Shown here: in pieces, positions 8,679-18,346 of the stretch
Layout: each line of letters begins with the position of its first letter
Position numbering within the stretch: position 1 is the stretch's first letter
Source of the DNA: Prochlorococcus sp. AG-347-K16
GTDB lineage: Bacteria > Cyanobacteriota > Cyanobacteriia > PCC-6307 > Cyanobiaceae
Reading direction: 5' to 3'
Assembly: GCA_003281405.1 (NCBI GenBank)
Contig: QCCD01000006.1
Location: forward strand, 1 to 64,000
Length of the DNA stretch: 64,000 nt
Made by a program: the position numbers and the translations under genes
Notes under the pieces: generated by a model
The model's database searches: none
Seen by the model: the letters and a program-made list of their open reading frames with translations, nothing else
Told to the model about the DNA's origin: nothing

Positions 8679-10148
8679 TTGAGAGATTTACTTAAAAACC
8701 CTATATGGAAAAATTTAGAGTTGGGATATTCTATTCCTGACAGTATTCATGCTGTTTCTGTAGCATTACCAACTTGGAATGATGTAATAAATTACGAGGA
8801 AAAAAATCAAGTATGCATGAATTTATTGAAGTCCATTTACCCAAGATTCGGGCTAAACCCCATAGTGAAAAGATTATGTGAAAAAGTAAAAAAGGAAAAT
8901 TATTACAACAATAAAAGTATCTGGCCATATCCGAATGAAAGCATAGCTTTTAAAGCTAAAAAATACATTGATAGAAATACTTCTGAAAAATTCTCATTAA
9001 TTGAAAAAAGAGATAATCTAGCTTTCTTAATAACTGAAAAAGAAGGCAGTATTTATGCAAAATCTTTTTGGCAACATACTGGTCTTGGCATATCTTCAAG
9101 GGCTGCTGCTATAGAACTAGGTCTTGAAGATTGCCCCCCAAAATCTTACGTAAATGAATGTTCTCAAAGAATAAAAAATAGAATTTCTAAATCTACAAAA
9201 ATTAACTCTAATGATATTCACTTAACTTCATCTGGCATGTCTGCATTGCATACATCATTAGAAATCATATATAAATTATTTCCAGCTAAACCAACACTAC
9301 AAATTGGTTTCCCATATGTAGATGTACTGAAATTACCAATGAATATCTTTTATGGAGCCAAGTTAATTACAGAAGAAAATTGCGAGGATATTGAATTAGA
9401 AATCAAAAGCATAAATCCATCAGCATTAATTATTGAACTACCGAGTAATCCAATGCTCAAATGTGTAAACATTAAAAAAATTTCAAAAATAGCTAAAAAG
9501 TTAAATATCCCATTAATTGTTGACGATACGATTGGGTCAAATTTAAATATAAATTCCCTAGAACATGCAGATATAGTTTTTACTTCACTTACAAAAATTT
9601 TTTCAGGTAGTGGTGATATTCTTGCGGGATCATTAATACTAAATCCAAAAAGCAAATGGATTGATCAATTTAGAAATGCATTAAACGACATTAATCTTCC
9701 AACACTTTCCGATGGAGATAAAGTTTATCTAGAGAAAGTTAGTAGAGATGTAAATCAAAGAGTTTTTGAACAAAATAAAGCATGTTTAGAATTAAAAAAA
9801 AGATTAGAGACCCATAGCGAGATTAAAAATATTTACCATCCTGAAAATTGTCCAAATTTTAATTCTTTACTTACTTCTGATGGAGGGTACGGCTGCTTAT
9901 TATCATTTGAATTAAATGGAGGATTGAACAAAGCTAAAAAATTTTATGATTCTCTTCAAGTATCTAAAGGACCTAGTTTAGGTACAAAATTTACTCTAGT
10001 TTGTCCTTATGTTTTACTAGCTCATTATGACGAGTTGGATTGGGCTGAAAGTTTTGGTATACCATCGCACCTTATTAGAGTATCAGTTGGATTAGAAGAC
10101 CAAGATCAATTGTGGAAAAGCTTTTCTGAAGCACTAAATAATTTCTAA
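8679..10148 (+). CDS. metB: Cystathionine gamma-synthase-like PLP enzyme, long form
   Basis: 489 residues starting at a TTG that follows the previous stop by 3 bp, indicating translational coupling. The segment GYSIPDSIHAVSVALPTWNDV and the YPRFGLNP phrase resemble the long fungal-type cystathionine gamma-synthases, which carry about 100 extra N-terminal residues compared with E. coli MetB. The PLP lysine is in VFTSLTKIFSGSGDI, and the C-terminus IPSHLIRVSVGLEDQDQL is typical. It probably makes cystathionine from an activated homoserine and cysteine, matching cysK downstream. Confidence 0.8.
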   Translation: MRDLLKNPIWKNLELGYSIPDSIHAVSVALPTWNDVINYEEKNQVCMNLLKSIYPRFGLNPIVKRLCEKVKKENYYNNKSIWPYPNESIAFKAKKYIDRNTSEKFSLIEKRDNLAFLITEKEGSIYAKSFWQHTGLGISSRAAAIELGLEDCPPKSYVNECSQRIKNRISKSTKINSNDIHLTSSGMSALHTSLEIIYKLFPAKPTLQIGFPYVDVLKLPMNIFYGAKLITEENCEDIELEIKSINPSALIIELPSNPMLKCVNIKKISKIAKKLNIPLIVDDTIGSNLNINSLEHADIVFTSLTKIFSGSGDILAGSLILNPKSKWIDQFRNALNDINLPTLSDGDKVYLEKVSRDVNQRVFEQNKACLELKKRLETHSEIKNIYHPENCPNFNSLLTSDGGYGCLLSFELNGGLNKAKKFYDSLQVSKGPSLGTKFTLVCPYVLLAHYDELDWAESFGIPSHLIRVSVGLEDQDQLWKSFSEALNNF

Positions 10149-10232
10149 ATTCCTAGTATTTACCGTATAGAAACTTATGTACTCTTTTTCTGAATAATAG
10201 TTAGTATTAGAATATATTTTCTCAATATATAA

Positions 10233-11219
10233 ATGGCAAAAATTTATGAGGACAACAGTTTTGCTATTGGAAACACTCCATTAGTAAAATTAAAATCAGT
10301 TACTAAAAACGCGAAAGCTACAGTACTTGCAAAAATTGAAGGTAGAAACCCCGCTTACAGTGTCAAATGTAGGATTGGCGCGAACATGATCTGGGATGCA
10401 GAGAAAAGTGGGAAGCTTACAAAAGACAAAACTATTGTAGAGCCAACTTCTGGAAATACAGGAATTGCTCTAGCTTTTACTGCTTCAGCAAGAGGTTATA
10501 AACTCATCCTTACAATGCCAGAATCCATGTCAATTGAAAGAAGAAGGGTTATGGCAGTTTTGGGTGCTGAAATTGTTTTAACAGAGGCATCTAAAGGTAT
10601 GCCTGGAGCAATAGCTAAGGCTAAAGAAATTGCAGAAAGTAATCCCTCTCAATATTTCATGCCAGGTCAATTTGATAATCCAGCAAACCCTGAAATTCAT
10701 TTCAAAACTACTGGACCAGAAATCTGGGATGATTGCGATGGTGAAATTGATGTCTTAGTCGCAGGGGTTGGAACTGGCGGTACAATTACGGGAGTTTCAA
10801 GATACATTAAGCAAGAAAAGGGTAAAAATATTACTTCTGTAGCTGTAGAACCCTCACATAGTCCTGTTATTACACAAACGATGAATGGAGAAGAGGTTAA
10901 ATCTGGACCACATAAAATTCAAGGAATTGGAGCAGGATTTATTCCCAAGAACCTTGACTTATCAATTGTCGATAAAGTTGAACAGGTGACAAATGACGAG
11001 TCAATCGAGATGGCTCTTAGATTAGCAAAAGAAGAAGGTCTATTAGTAGGAATATCTTGTGGAGCTGCTGCCGCTGCTGCTGTTAGATTAGCTGAACAAG
11101 ATGAATATGCGGGGAAAACTATTGTAGTTGTTCTACCTGATTTAGCAGAGAGATATTTATCATCAATTATGTTTACTGAAGTTCCAAGCGGAATCATTCA
11201 AGAACCAGTCAAAGCCTAA
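10233..11219 (+). CDS. cysK: Cysteine synthase A
   Basis: Makes cysteine from O-acetylserine and sulfide. The 328-residue protein has the PLP lysine at Lys45 ([14 protein letters not shown]), the substrate loop [12 protein letters not shown] and the phosphate-binding [27 protein letters not shown] and [14 protein letters not shown] are the usual C-terminal motifs. It is the last gene of the rightward sulfur amino-acid run and converges on queA with a 2-bp gap. Confidence 0.96.
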   Translation: MAKIYEDNSFAIGNTPLVKLKSVTKNAKATVLAKIEGRNPAYSVKCRIGANMIWDAEKSGKLTKDKTIVEPTSGNTGIALAFTASARGYKLILTMPESMSIERRRVMAVLGAEIVLTEASKGMPGAIAKAKEIAESNPSQYFMPGQFDNPANPEIHFKTTGPEIWDDCDGEIDVLVAGVGTGGTITGVSRYIKQEKGKNITSVAVEPSHSPVITQTMNGEEVKSGPHKIQGIGAGFIPKNLDLSIVDKVEQVTNDESIEMALRLAKEEGLLVGISCGAAAAAAVRLAEQDEYAGKTIVVVLPDLAERYLSSIMFTEVPSGIIQEPVKA

Positions 11220-11221
11220 AT

Positions 11222-12352
11222 CTATTTTTTCTCCAGTAATGAATCTGGTGAAATATACATCGCATCGCCATAAGAGAAAAATCTAAATTTTTCTTTTATG
11301 GCTTTTTTATACAAATCTAATAATCTTTCTCTACCAATCATTGCACTTACTAAAAGTAATAATGAACTTTTAGGAAGATGAAAATTAGTTAATAACCCAT
11401 CAACTACCTTAAATTTATAACCTGGCTTAATTACTAAATCCACGTATTTCGCAATGGGAACATAGTCATTAATTTCATGAGAATAACAACTTTCAAGAGC
11501 TCTTACGCTAGTTGTACCAATAGCAATTATTTTTCTATCTGTTTTCTTTATTCTTTTTATTTCCTCCACTACTTCCTTATTAACACTTACCCATTCTTTA
11601 TGAAGTTTTAAGTTACTTAAATCTTCTTGATCAATTGGTTTGAATGTTCCATAACCCACGTGCAAAGTTATCGGTAAGATTATAACTCCTTTTTTTTTTA
11701 GATTGGAAATAAGACTTTTGCTTAAGTGTAAACCAGCTGTTGGTGCAGCAACTGCCCCCGGATTAGTTGCATACTCAGTTTGATAACTTTTCTCATGAAA
11801 AGATTCTTCTTCGAAATTTTTTATATAAGGAGGAAGAGGGATTTCCCCGTATTTATCAAGAAGTTCATTCATTGAATTGAGACAAGTTATATTTTCCGGA
11901 AAGTTAATAAATCTCCCTCCAGTTTCCTCATCAACTCCATCAACAATCAAATTAATTTCTTGTGCTAAAGGAGATTTTGATTTTAATTTTAATTTTCTAT
12001 TTATTTTTAACTTTTTCGCTGGCTTTGCCAAACATAACCAAACACATTCATGGGATCTTTCTAAAACTAATAATTCGACTAATGTCTTATTTTCTAATTC
12101 AACCTTTAACCTAGCTTTCATAACTTTAGTATTATTTACAACTACAAGATCCCCTTCTCTAAATTCATCTAAAAGATTCTTGGTAAATTTATTAGTTGAG
12201 CAGTCTTTTTCTAAAACACTATTTCTAACTATCATCAACCTTGATTCATGCCTAATTGCAGAAGGTTTACTAGCAATTAATGAAGGATCAAGTAAATAAT
12301 CATAAGCTTCAAGCTTATAATCTCTTTCTTCATTATTAATTTGAGAAATCAA
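11222..12352 (-). CDS. queA: S-adenosylmethionine:tRNA ribosyltransferase-isomerase
   Basis: Builds epoxyqueuosine in tRNA by transferring the ribose of SAM to preQ1. The 376-residue protein contains YDYLLDPSLIASKPSAIRHE, VVVNNTKVMKARL, the YGEIPLPPYI loop, YQTEYATNPGAVAAPTAGLH and LLTNFHLPKSSLLLLVSA, all diagnostic of QueA. Length and ends match the family. It is 6 bp downstream of pdhC on the same strand. Confidence 0.97.
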   Translation of the reverse strand: MISQINNEERDYKLEAYDYLLDPSLIASKPSAIRHESRLMIVRNSVLEKDCSTNKFTKNLLDEFREGDLVVVNNTKVMKARLKVELENKTLVELLVLERSHECVWLCLAKPAKKLKINRKLKLKSKSPLAQEINLIVDGVDEETGGRFINFPENITCLNSMNELLDKYGEIPLPPYIKNFEEESFHEKSYQTEYATNPGAVAAPTAGLHLSKSLISNLKKKGVIILPITLHVGYGTFKPIDQEDLSNLKLHKEWVSVNKEVVEEIKRIKKTDRKIIAIGTTSVRALESCYSHEINDYVPIAKYVDLVIKPGYKFKVVDGLLTNFHLPKSSLLLLVSAMIGRERLLDLYKKAIKEKFRFFSYGDAMYISPDSLLEKK

Positions 12353-12358
12353 TTAAAT

Positions 12359-13726
12359 TTAGGAGACGAGAGTCTCTGGTTCATTTTCAATCAGGGAAGC
12401 CAATTCTTTTAAGAATGAAGCTCCATCAGCTCCATAGATCACTCTATGATCAGCTGTTAGATTCACTTGCATTATTTTTTTAACAGATATTGAACCATCA
12501 CTATTAGCAACAACGGTTGGTTTCGATGATGCTATGGCTAAAATAGCACCGGTACCTGGAGGAAGAATTGCGTCAAATCTATCAACACCAAACATACCAA
12601 GGTTAGATAAGGTAAACGTTCCCGTTGAGTATTCATCTGGTTCTAATTGTTTTGATCTCGATCTTTTTACGAGATCTTTCCATTCCCTAGATAATTCAAA
12701 TAAATCAGTATTGCATGGTTCTTTTAATACTGGAGTTATTAGTCCCCCATCTTCCATTGCAACAGCAACAGCAATATTTATATTTTCTGGATAAGAAATT
12801 CCATTTCCTGAAAAGCTTGAGTTAACTTGAGGATGTTTCTTTAGTGTCTTTGCAACTGCCTTTACAAGTAAAGCAGTCATAGTAACTCCGTTCTGTTTTA
12901 CCTTTTTGTAGAAATTATCTAATTTATCTGTATTGATAGAGTAACCCACCCTAAAACATGGAACATCTAAACTAGATTCCATATTTTTATTTACCGCTTT
13001 TTGAAGAGTATTAAATTGAACTGTTTCTCCAGGATTACCAAAACTATTTCCTGAAGTTTCTGGTTTACTTTCAACTCCCAAATTTGCACCAGGAATACTT
13101 GCAGGAGAAGCACCTTCTCCTATCCATGGTATAGAAACAGGTTGGCCTTTAGCTTTTAAAATATCATCGGCTTGAATCCTTCCGTGAGGGCCAGATCCAT
13201 GAACCTTTGCCAAATCAACACCCATTTGAGAAGCTAGTTTTTTAGCTCTTGGAGATGCAATTATCCTCGAAGAAACATTACTTGTTGCGGCATTTGTTTG
13301 ATCAACATTAAAAGATGGGACAGGCTTTTCACTCTTTAAGACGACTTCTTCAGCTTCTTTCTTAATATTTTCAGTCAGGACTACTGGTTTTTCTTCAGTT
13401 TTATTGCTTACCAATTCAAGTTGGTCTGAAGTTGAGACTTCGGGTTGATTTCCTTTATTTTGTTCTTGGACAGAAGCTATCTCATCCTCATTTTCTACAA
13501 TGAGGCCGATAGTTTCTCCAACAGGTGCAGTGCTGCCGGCAGGCATTAAAACTGCTGCAAGATATCCATCTTGAAAAGATTCAACATCCATATCTGCCTT
13601 ATCAGATTCAACAACCAAGACAGATTCTCCTCTTTCAACCTTATCTCCCGGATTTTTCAACCATTCCACAATCTTGCCCTCCGTCATAGTAGAACTCAAG
13701 GCAGGCATGAATATTTCGTGAGACAT
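12359..13726 (-). CDS. pdhC: Dihydrolipoamide acetyltransferase (E2) of pyruvate dehydrogenase
   Basis: Acetyl-transfer core of the pyruvate dehydrogenase complex, 455 residues. The lipoyl domain is at residues 1-80 with the lipoylated Lys43 in ESDKADMDVES. A flexible linker rich in Glu, Thr and Val follows, then a peripheral-subunit binding domain (SPRAKKLASQMGVDLAKVHG, about 160-195). The catalytic domain runs to the C-terminus with ADHRVIYGADGASF holding the active-site histidine. It depends on octanoate supplied by lipB, which is encoded 2.7 kb away on the same strand. Confidence 0.96.
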   Translation of the reverse strand: MSHEIFMPALSSTMTEGKIVEWLKNPGDKVERGESVLVVESDKADMDVESFQDGYLAAVLMPAGSTAPVGETIGLIVENEDEIASVQEQNKGNQPEVSTSDQLELVSNKTEEKPVVLTENIKKEAEEVVLKSEKPVPSFNVDQTNAATSNVSSRIIASPRAKKLASQMGVDLAKVHGSGPHGRIQADDILKAKGQPVSIPWIGEGASPASIPGANLGVESKPETSGNSFGNPGETVQFNTLQKAVNKNMESSLDVPCFRVGYSINTDKLDNFYKKVKQNGVTMTALLVKAVAKTLKKHPQVNSSFSGNGISYPENINIAVAVAMEDGGLITPVLKEPCNTDLFELSREWKDLVKRSRSKQLEPDEYSTGTFTLSNLGMFGVDRFDAILPPGTGAILAIASSKPTVVANSDGSISVKKIMQVNLTADHRVIYGADGASFLKELASLIENEPETLVS

Positions 13727-13946
13727 AGGAATTAGTTATAGCAATGGTTTTCAAGGACTGTCTACCAAAGTGTCTACTATTTATGAGGTTAGACGCCTTT
13801 TAAACACTTGTTATTATTATACGAAATCTTGTTCTCAGTGGAAACTCTTAAAACTTAAGAAAGTAATAATTTAGATCGATTAGAATTTATAATTTTTCGC
13901 AATATAAGATTTACTTATTTTTATCAAAAATACTAAATCTTTTTAT

Positions 13947-14390
13947 TTAATTATTATCTATAGATTGAATAACTCCATCTTTAACAGTAATTGAGACTTG
14001 CATTTTTTCAATAAGATTGTCGCCCACAGTGACATCACAGACACTATCAACTTGTCCTTGATCAACTATTTCGTCCATTTTTAATTCACGAACTTGACTC
14101 TGTTGTTTAAGAAGATTTCTTTTTTGTTCTTCAATTTCATTTCGTTTTGCTGCGACTTGTTGTTGCACCTGACTAACCTGTTCTTGAACCCTTGGATCTA
14201 GGGGATTAACCGATTGGGATCTAATATTATTTACTATTTGCTGCCCCTCTTGCTCCAGTTGCGATAATTGCTGATCAATGTTTGAAATTGCTTTACTTAA
14301 TTCTTTTTCAGCATCTTCCTTCCAAGTTGGTGTAACTACAGCTTTAATAGCTATTGAGCGCTTTATAGATATTGAGTTTTTTGTTTCCAT
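13947..14390 (-). CDS. YlqD-family coiled-coil protein
   Basis: 147 residues. The N-terminal segment SIAIKAVVTPTWKEDAEKEL is followed by a long Gln/Glu-rich coiled coil (about residues 35-105) and a small beta-rich end, VTVGDNLIEKMQVSITVKDG. This is the layout of the YlqD family, whose role is unknown. It stands alone between pdhC and the acyl synthetase gene, 38 bp after the latter. Confidence 0.75.
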   Translation of the reverse strand: METKNSISIKRSIAIKAVVTPTWKEDAEKELSKAISNIDQQLSQLEQEGQQIVNNIRSQSVNPLDPRVQEQVSQVQQQVAAKRNEIEEQKRNLLKQQSQVRELKMDEIVDQGQVDSVCDVTVGDNLIEKMQVSITVKDGVIQSIDNN

Positions 14391-14428
14391 AAAAAATTAA
14401 ATTACCTTTTTAATATAGATAGAACAAA

Positions 14429-16372
14429 TCAAATTTTCTTACTAAATTTGTTTTCATACATATTTTCTATTTGTAATGAATACTTTTTTTCTATTTCTTT
14501 TCTTTTTTGTTTAAGAGTTTGTGTTAATAACCCATTTTCTATAGTAAAGGCATCAACAAAATAACAATCTAATATTTGTTCTTCTGATCTTGCTCCTAAT
14601 CGACTTTTAAGCAAATTATTAATTTGTGATTTGAAAAATTTACCAATTTTCTTATTCAGGTTTAATTTTGAAAGGTCTTCTTCCAAAAACTTGCTTTTAA
14701 CCAATTCGACATTAGGAACTACAAGGGCTGTTAAACATTTCTTATCTTGTCCTACTAATTGAATCTGATTAATAAATTCAGAACTAAGAATTTCAGTCTC
14801 AAGCGGATTCGGTTCTATATTTTCACCACTTGATAGCACTATTGTATCCTTGGCTCTTCCTGTTATAAAGAGAGAACCATTTTGTATTAGAAAACCTAAA
14901 TCACCAGTATCAAACCAACCATCCTTGGATAAAACATCATTTGTAGCTATTTCATTATTAAGATAACCTTTCATTACTTGCGGCCCCCTAACAAGAATTT
15001 TCCCGACTTCTCTGAACTTCAGAATCTTTTTTTTATCATCATTCACTATTTTAATTTCAGTAAATGAAAGAGGCTGCCCAGATGATCCTCTAACATTTAA
15101 TTCTCTTCTCCTACAAGTTAATACTGGACTAGTTTCTGTGAGTCCATATCCCACCAAAACATCCACACCTAAAGATTCAAAAAAAAGATCTACATGTTCT
15201 GGCAATGCACCTCCACCATTAATGGGAAATTTCAGTTTTTCTCCGCATAGTTGTCTAAGAATATTCGGCCATAAAAAAATAGTAGACAATTTATGTAAAG
15301 GATATCGGCTAATAACAGAACCCAGTAAGGGGATTTTTGATTTAAAAGTTATTTGATTTATATCTATATTTCTTATCTTTCTAAGACTTCTTTTGAAAAC
15401 CGAACTATTGCTTATCAAAAACTTAATAAGTTTTTGCTTTTTGGAAGGCATTTTTTTCAAAGCCTGAAAAAAACCATCATGTATTGCTTCCCATAGTCTC
15501 GGTACAGTAGCCATGACAACAGGTTTTATTTGTGTAATATCATCTTTAAGAAATTTTGGAATTGTATAGTATTGAGAACAACCGCATGAAAAAAAGAAGT
15601 ATTCAGCACTTCTCTCATAAGAATGCCAGATAGGTAAAACGCTCAATACAGAGGTCCCTGGTTCTGGATCAGCGATATAGGCTAAATTGATTATTTGATG
15701 TAAAAAATTTGCATGAGTCAAAGGCACACCTTTAGGTTTTCCAGTCGTCCCAGAAGTGTAAAGAATAGTAGCGACATCATCAATTTCTGGATTAAATTTT
15801 TCAAGATTATTATTTTGTGAATTTTCTTTTTCTACTGAACTTATGAATGCACTCCAACTTATTAAACTTTCAAATTCTTCATCTTCTAAATTGATTATAA
15901 ATTTCAGTCTTTTTTTTAATTCTTCTTTGTTGTTTAACTTTAGCCAAATATCCTTAGATTGAACTATTAGTCCTACTGAATTAGAATGCCCAATAATATA
16001 GTCTAATTCTACTGAAGGAGAATTAATACCTCTCACTGCATTTATAGCCCCTAAACGCATTAAGCCTTGATCTACTGCTAGCCATCTTGGAGAATTTTCA
16101 GATATAACAGTAACTACATCCCCCTTTTTTAAACCATAATTTTCGAAAGAAAAAGAGACTTGTGTTATTAAATCAGCCAGCTCAGAATAAGAAAATTTTT
16201 CTTTGTATTTCCCTCTTAAATCGGAAACAGCTATAGTATCACCACATTTAAATTTTAATTTTTCCCAAATTTGATCTATATGATCAAGGTTCTTAATAAA
16301 ATCTCTATTTTTGGCAAATATATTTTTTTTAGAAAGAGGTTTGGCTGCAGGCCAATACGCTAAATCACCCAT
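14429..16372 (-). CDS. aas: Acyl-ACP/long-chain acyl-CoA synthetase (AMP-forming)
   Basis: Activates fatty acids through an acyl-adenylate; in cyanobacteria the usual role is recycling free fatty acids onto acyl carrier protein. The 647-residue enzyme has the AMP-binding loop ILYTSGTTGKPKGVPLTH (about residues 205-222), the VLVGYGLTETSPVL motif, GWFDTGDLG and the C-terminal GRAKDTIVLSSGENIEPNPL hinge. It lies 27 bp downstream of lipB, also fatty-acid related, on the same strand. ACP versus CoA as acceptor is inferred from cyanobacterial relatives. Confidence 0.9.
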   Translation of the reverse strand: MGDLAYWPAAKPLSKKNIFAKNRDFIKNLDHIDQIWEKLKFKCGDTIAVSDLRGKYKEKFSYSELADLITQVSFSFENYGLKKGDVVTVISENSPRWLAVDQGLMRLGAINAVRGINSPSVELDYIIGHSNSVGLIVQSKDIWLKLNNKEELKKRLKFIINLEDEEFESLISWSAFISSVEKENSQNNNLEKFNPEIDDVATILYTSGTTGKPKGVPLTHANFLHQIINLAYIADPEPGTSVLSVLPIWHSYERSAEYFFFSCGCSQYYTIPKFLKDDITQIKPVVMATVPRLWEAIHDGFFQALKKMPSKKQKLIKFLISNSSVFKRSLRKIRNIDINQITFKSKIPLLGSVISRYPLHKLSTIFLWPNILRQLCGEKLKFPINGGGALPEHVDLFFESLGVDVLVGYGLTETSPVLTCRRRELNVRGSSGQPLSFTEIKIVNDDKKKILKFREVGKILVRGPQVMKGYLNNEIATNDVLSKDGWFDTGDLGFLIQNGSLFITGRAKDTIVLSSGENIEPNPLETEILSSEFINQIQLVGQDKKCLTALVVPNVELVKSKFLEEDLSKLNLNKKIGKFFKSQINNLLKSRLGARSEEQILDCYFVDAFTIENGLLTQTLKQKRKEIEKKYSLQIENMYENKFSKKI

Positions 16373-16399
16373 ATTAAATTGATTTTGAAATTTTAATTT

Positions 16400-17050
16400 C
16401 TATTTTGATATAAAATCAAAATTAAATTCTTCCTCGATGGTTTTTTTAACAATTCTCTTGACTTCTTGAATATTTAAATTTTTGTTGTAATCAATCATAT
16501 TTGCCATAAGACAATTTTCTATTCCGCAAGGAACAATCTTATTAAAGTTTTCTAATTCGCAGTCAATATTTATTGAAAATCCATTTATCGTAATCCATCT
16601 TTTACACCCAATTCCAATTGATGCGATTTTCTTATTTCCTATCCAAACACCCGTAAACCCTCTTCTAGAGTGACAATCTATATTAAAAGCTCCAAGGATT
16701 TTTATAATAATTTCTTCAATTTTTCTTAAGTACCAATTTAAATCTTTATTAAAATTTTTCAAATCTAAAACCAAATACGTTACTAATTGTCCTGGCATAT
16801 GACAAGTTACCTCACCACCTCTATCAATCTTAAAAACATCATATTTAGCATCATTTAGAGAAAATAGTAAATTATCGTAATTAGATCCTCGCCCCAATGT
16901 ATAACAGAGTTGATGCTCCCCTATCCAAATAAAATCAGGGTTAGAATTATCTAAAATCAATGCCTCCTGATATTCTTTTTGTAATTTATAAACATCATTA
17001 AAAGAAGAAATATTATCAGGTTGTTTAATTATTGCTGTTCTATTATCCAT
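16400..17050 (-). CDS. lipB: Octanoyl-[ACP]:protein octanoyltransferase
   Basis: Transfers octanoate from ACP to lipoyl domains such as that of PdhC. The 216-residue protein has [20 protein letters not shown], the catalytic lysine region [17 protein letters not shown] and the catalytic cysteine in IVPCGIENC. Length matches LipB. It is divergent from hpf, with 44 bp between the starts. Confidence 0.95.
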   Translation of the reverse strand: MDNRTAIIKQPDNISSFNDVYKLQKEYQEALILDNSNPDFIWIGEHQLCYTLGRGSNYDNLLFSLNDAKYDVFKIDRGGEVTCHMPGQLVTYLVLDLKNFNKDLNWYLRKIEEIIIKILGAFNIDCHSRRGFTGVWIGNKKIASIGIGCKRWITINGFSINIDCELENFNKIVPCGIENCLMANMIDYNKNLNIQEVKRIVKKTIEEEFNFDFISK

Positions 17051-17094
17051 ATTTAAGTAGATTTAGAAAGTAAGTAAATATTTTTAGATTTGTT

Positions 17095-17679
17095 ATGAAA
17101 ATTTTAATCCATGGGAAAAATCTTGAGCTCACTGGAGCATTAAAAGAATATACTGAGGCAAAGATAGAAAAAGCAACACATCACTATAAGGATATCGTTA
17201 AAGAAGCTGACATACACCTTTCAATTGAAAAGAATCCAAGAGTCTCGTTCCAAACTGCAGAAGTTACTATTTTTGCAAATGGTACCGTAATTAGAGCTGA
17301 AGAAAAAACTGAAAATCTATACTCAAGCATTGATTTAGTTTCAAATAAACTTTGTAGAAAATTACGCAAATACAAAGAAAGAACCAATAAAACAATTCAT
17401 AATAAACAATTTAAAAATAAAGATTCTTTACCAATTGAAAGTATGGAATCAAATTTTTTAGATAAAGCTTTTTTTAAAGAAGGAATTGAAGCGAGTCTTC
17501 CTGAGCCATCTATAAAAAATAAATACTTTGAAATGACTCCAATTTCATCAGACGAAGCAAGAAAACAATTAGATCTAATTGATCATGATTTTTATGTTTT
17601 TCGAAACAAGAAAAATAATGACCTTCAAGTTATATATAAAAGAAATCATGGAGGTTATGGACTGATTCAATCTAAATAA
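17095..17679 (+). CDS. hpf: Ribosome hibernation promoting factor, long form (LrtA-like)
   Basis: Binds 30S subunits and dimerises ribosomes in slow growth or darkness. The protein is 194 residues, the long form. The N-terminal S30AE domain (MKILIHGKNLELTGALKEY to about residue 100) is joined by a linker to the C-terminal dimerisation domain (ISSDEARKQLDLIDHDFYVF and YKRNHGGYGLI). In cyanobacteria the orthologue is light-repressed lrtA. It starts a rightward run with the deoC-like gene and recO. Confidence 0.94.
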   Translation: MKILIHGKNLELTGALKEYTEAKIEKATHHYKDIVKEADIHLSIEKNPRVSFQTAEVTIFANGTVIRAEEKTENLYSSIDLVSNKLCRKLRKYKERTNKTIHNKQFKNKDSLPIESMESNFLDKAFFKEGIEASLPEPSIKNKYFEMTPISSDEARKQLDLIDHDFYVFRNKKNNDLQVIYKRNHGGYGLIQSK

Positions 17680-17686
17680 ATTTTAA

Positions 17687-18346
17687 ATGCCCAATATTGA
17701 ATACGAATTAAACGAGAAAATTCATGCGATTATTATTAACCCTTATCTATCCTGGGAAGATTTCTGTGTGAATTGCGATTTAATAAGAAAATACAATATC
17801 AAAAATATTTCTACTTCACTAAATTATTTGATTGATCTTAAAAACTGTTTGGGTAATTACAGTGCGGATATAAACGCACTTATTTCTTACCCTTTAGCAG
17901 ATTTACCAGTTTCATTTATTGAAGAATTAGTTTGTTTTGCAAAAGATAAGGGCGCAAAAGGAATTGAATATATCCCAAACTTTATCAATTTATCCAAAAG
18001 AAATTTAGAAACTTTCGCTGCTGAAATTGAGCAAGTTAAATTATCTGGATTACCAATTTCAATAATCATAAATAAATCAAAACTACAAGAAGAAGTATTT
18101 ATTAATGCGTTAGAAATATGTTTGGAATTAGGAATAAAAAATTTTCAATTCGGGGACGGATTTGGGTCTCCTCTTGCATCTAATGATATCCCCGAAATAC
18201 TAAAAATAACAGGCTCACAAAATCAAATCAAAGTTGTTGGTGGCGTAAAAAAACTATCGCAAGTAATTGATTTGTTTGATAATGGAATTAGTTGCGTGGG
18301 AACTTCCAATTTTTGTGAAATTTTTGAAGAAGTAAACGTTATTTAA
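17687..18346 (+). CDS. deoC: DeoC-like aldolase family protein, catalytic lysine apparently replaced
   Basis: 219 residues aligning with deoxyribose-phosphate aldolase by its barrel segments: IEYIPNFINLSKRN, the LSGLPISIIINKS strand and VVGGVKKLSQVIDLFDNG near the C-terminus. In classical DeoC the Schiff-base lysine is in VKTSTGF. Here that position reads FQFGDGFGS, without a lysine, while the second active-site lysine region (KASGGIR in the family, KVVGGVK here) remains. Activity on deoxyribose phosphate is therefore doubtful. The stop directly abuts the recO start, so the two are probably coupled. Confidence 0.65.
   Translation: MPNIEYELNEKIHAIIINPYLSWEDFCVNCDLIRKYNIKNISTSLNYLIDLKNCLGNYSADINALISYPLADLPVSFIEELVCFAKDKGAKGIEYIPNFINLSKRNLETFAAEIEQVKLSGLPISIIINKSKLQEEVFINALEICLELGIKNFQFGDGFGSPLASNDIPEILKITGSQNQIKVVGGVKKLSQVIDLFDNGISCVGTSNFCEIFEEVNVI

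Noticed and set aside
10919-11197. Long minus-strand frame opposite cysK, and similar antisense frames opposite pdhC, glycosyltransferase and murE
   Set aside because: They mirror strongly coding genes and show no family features.
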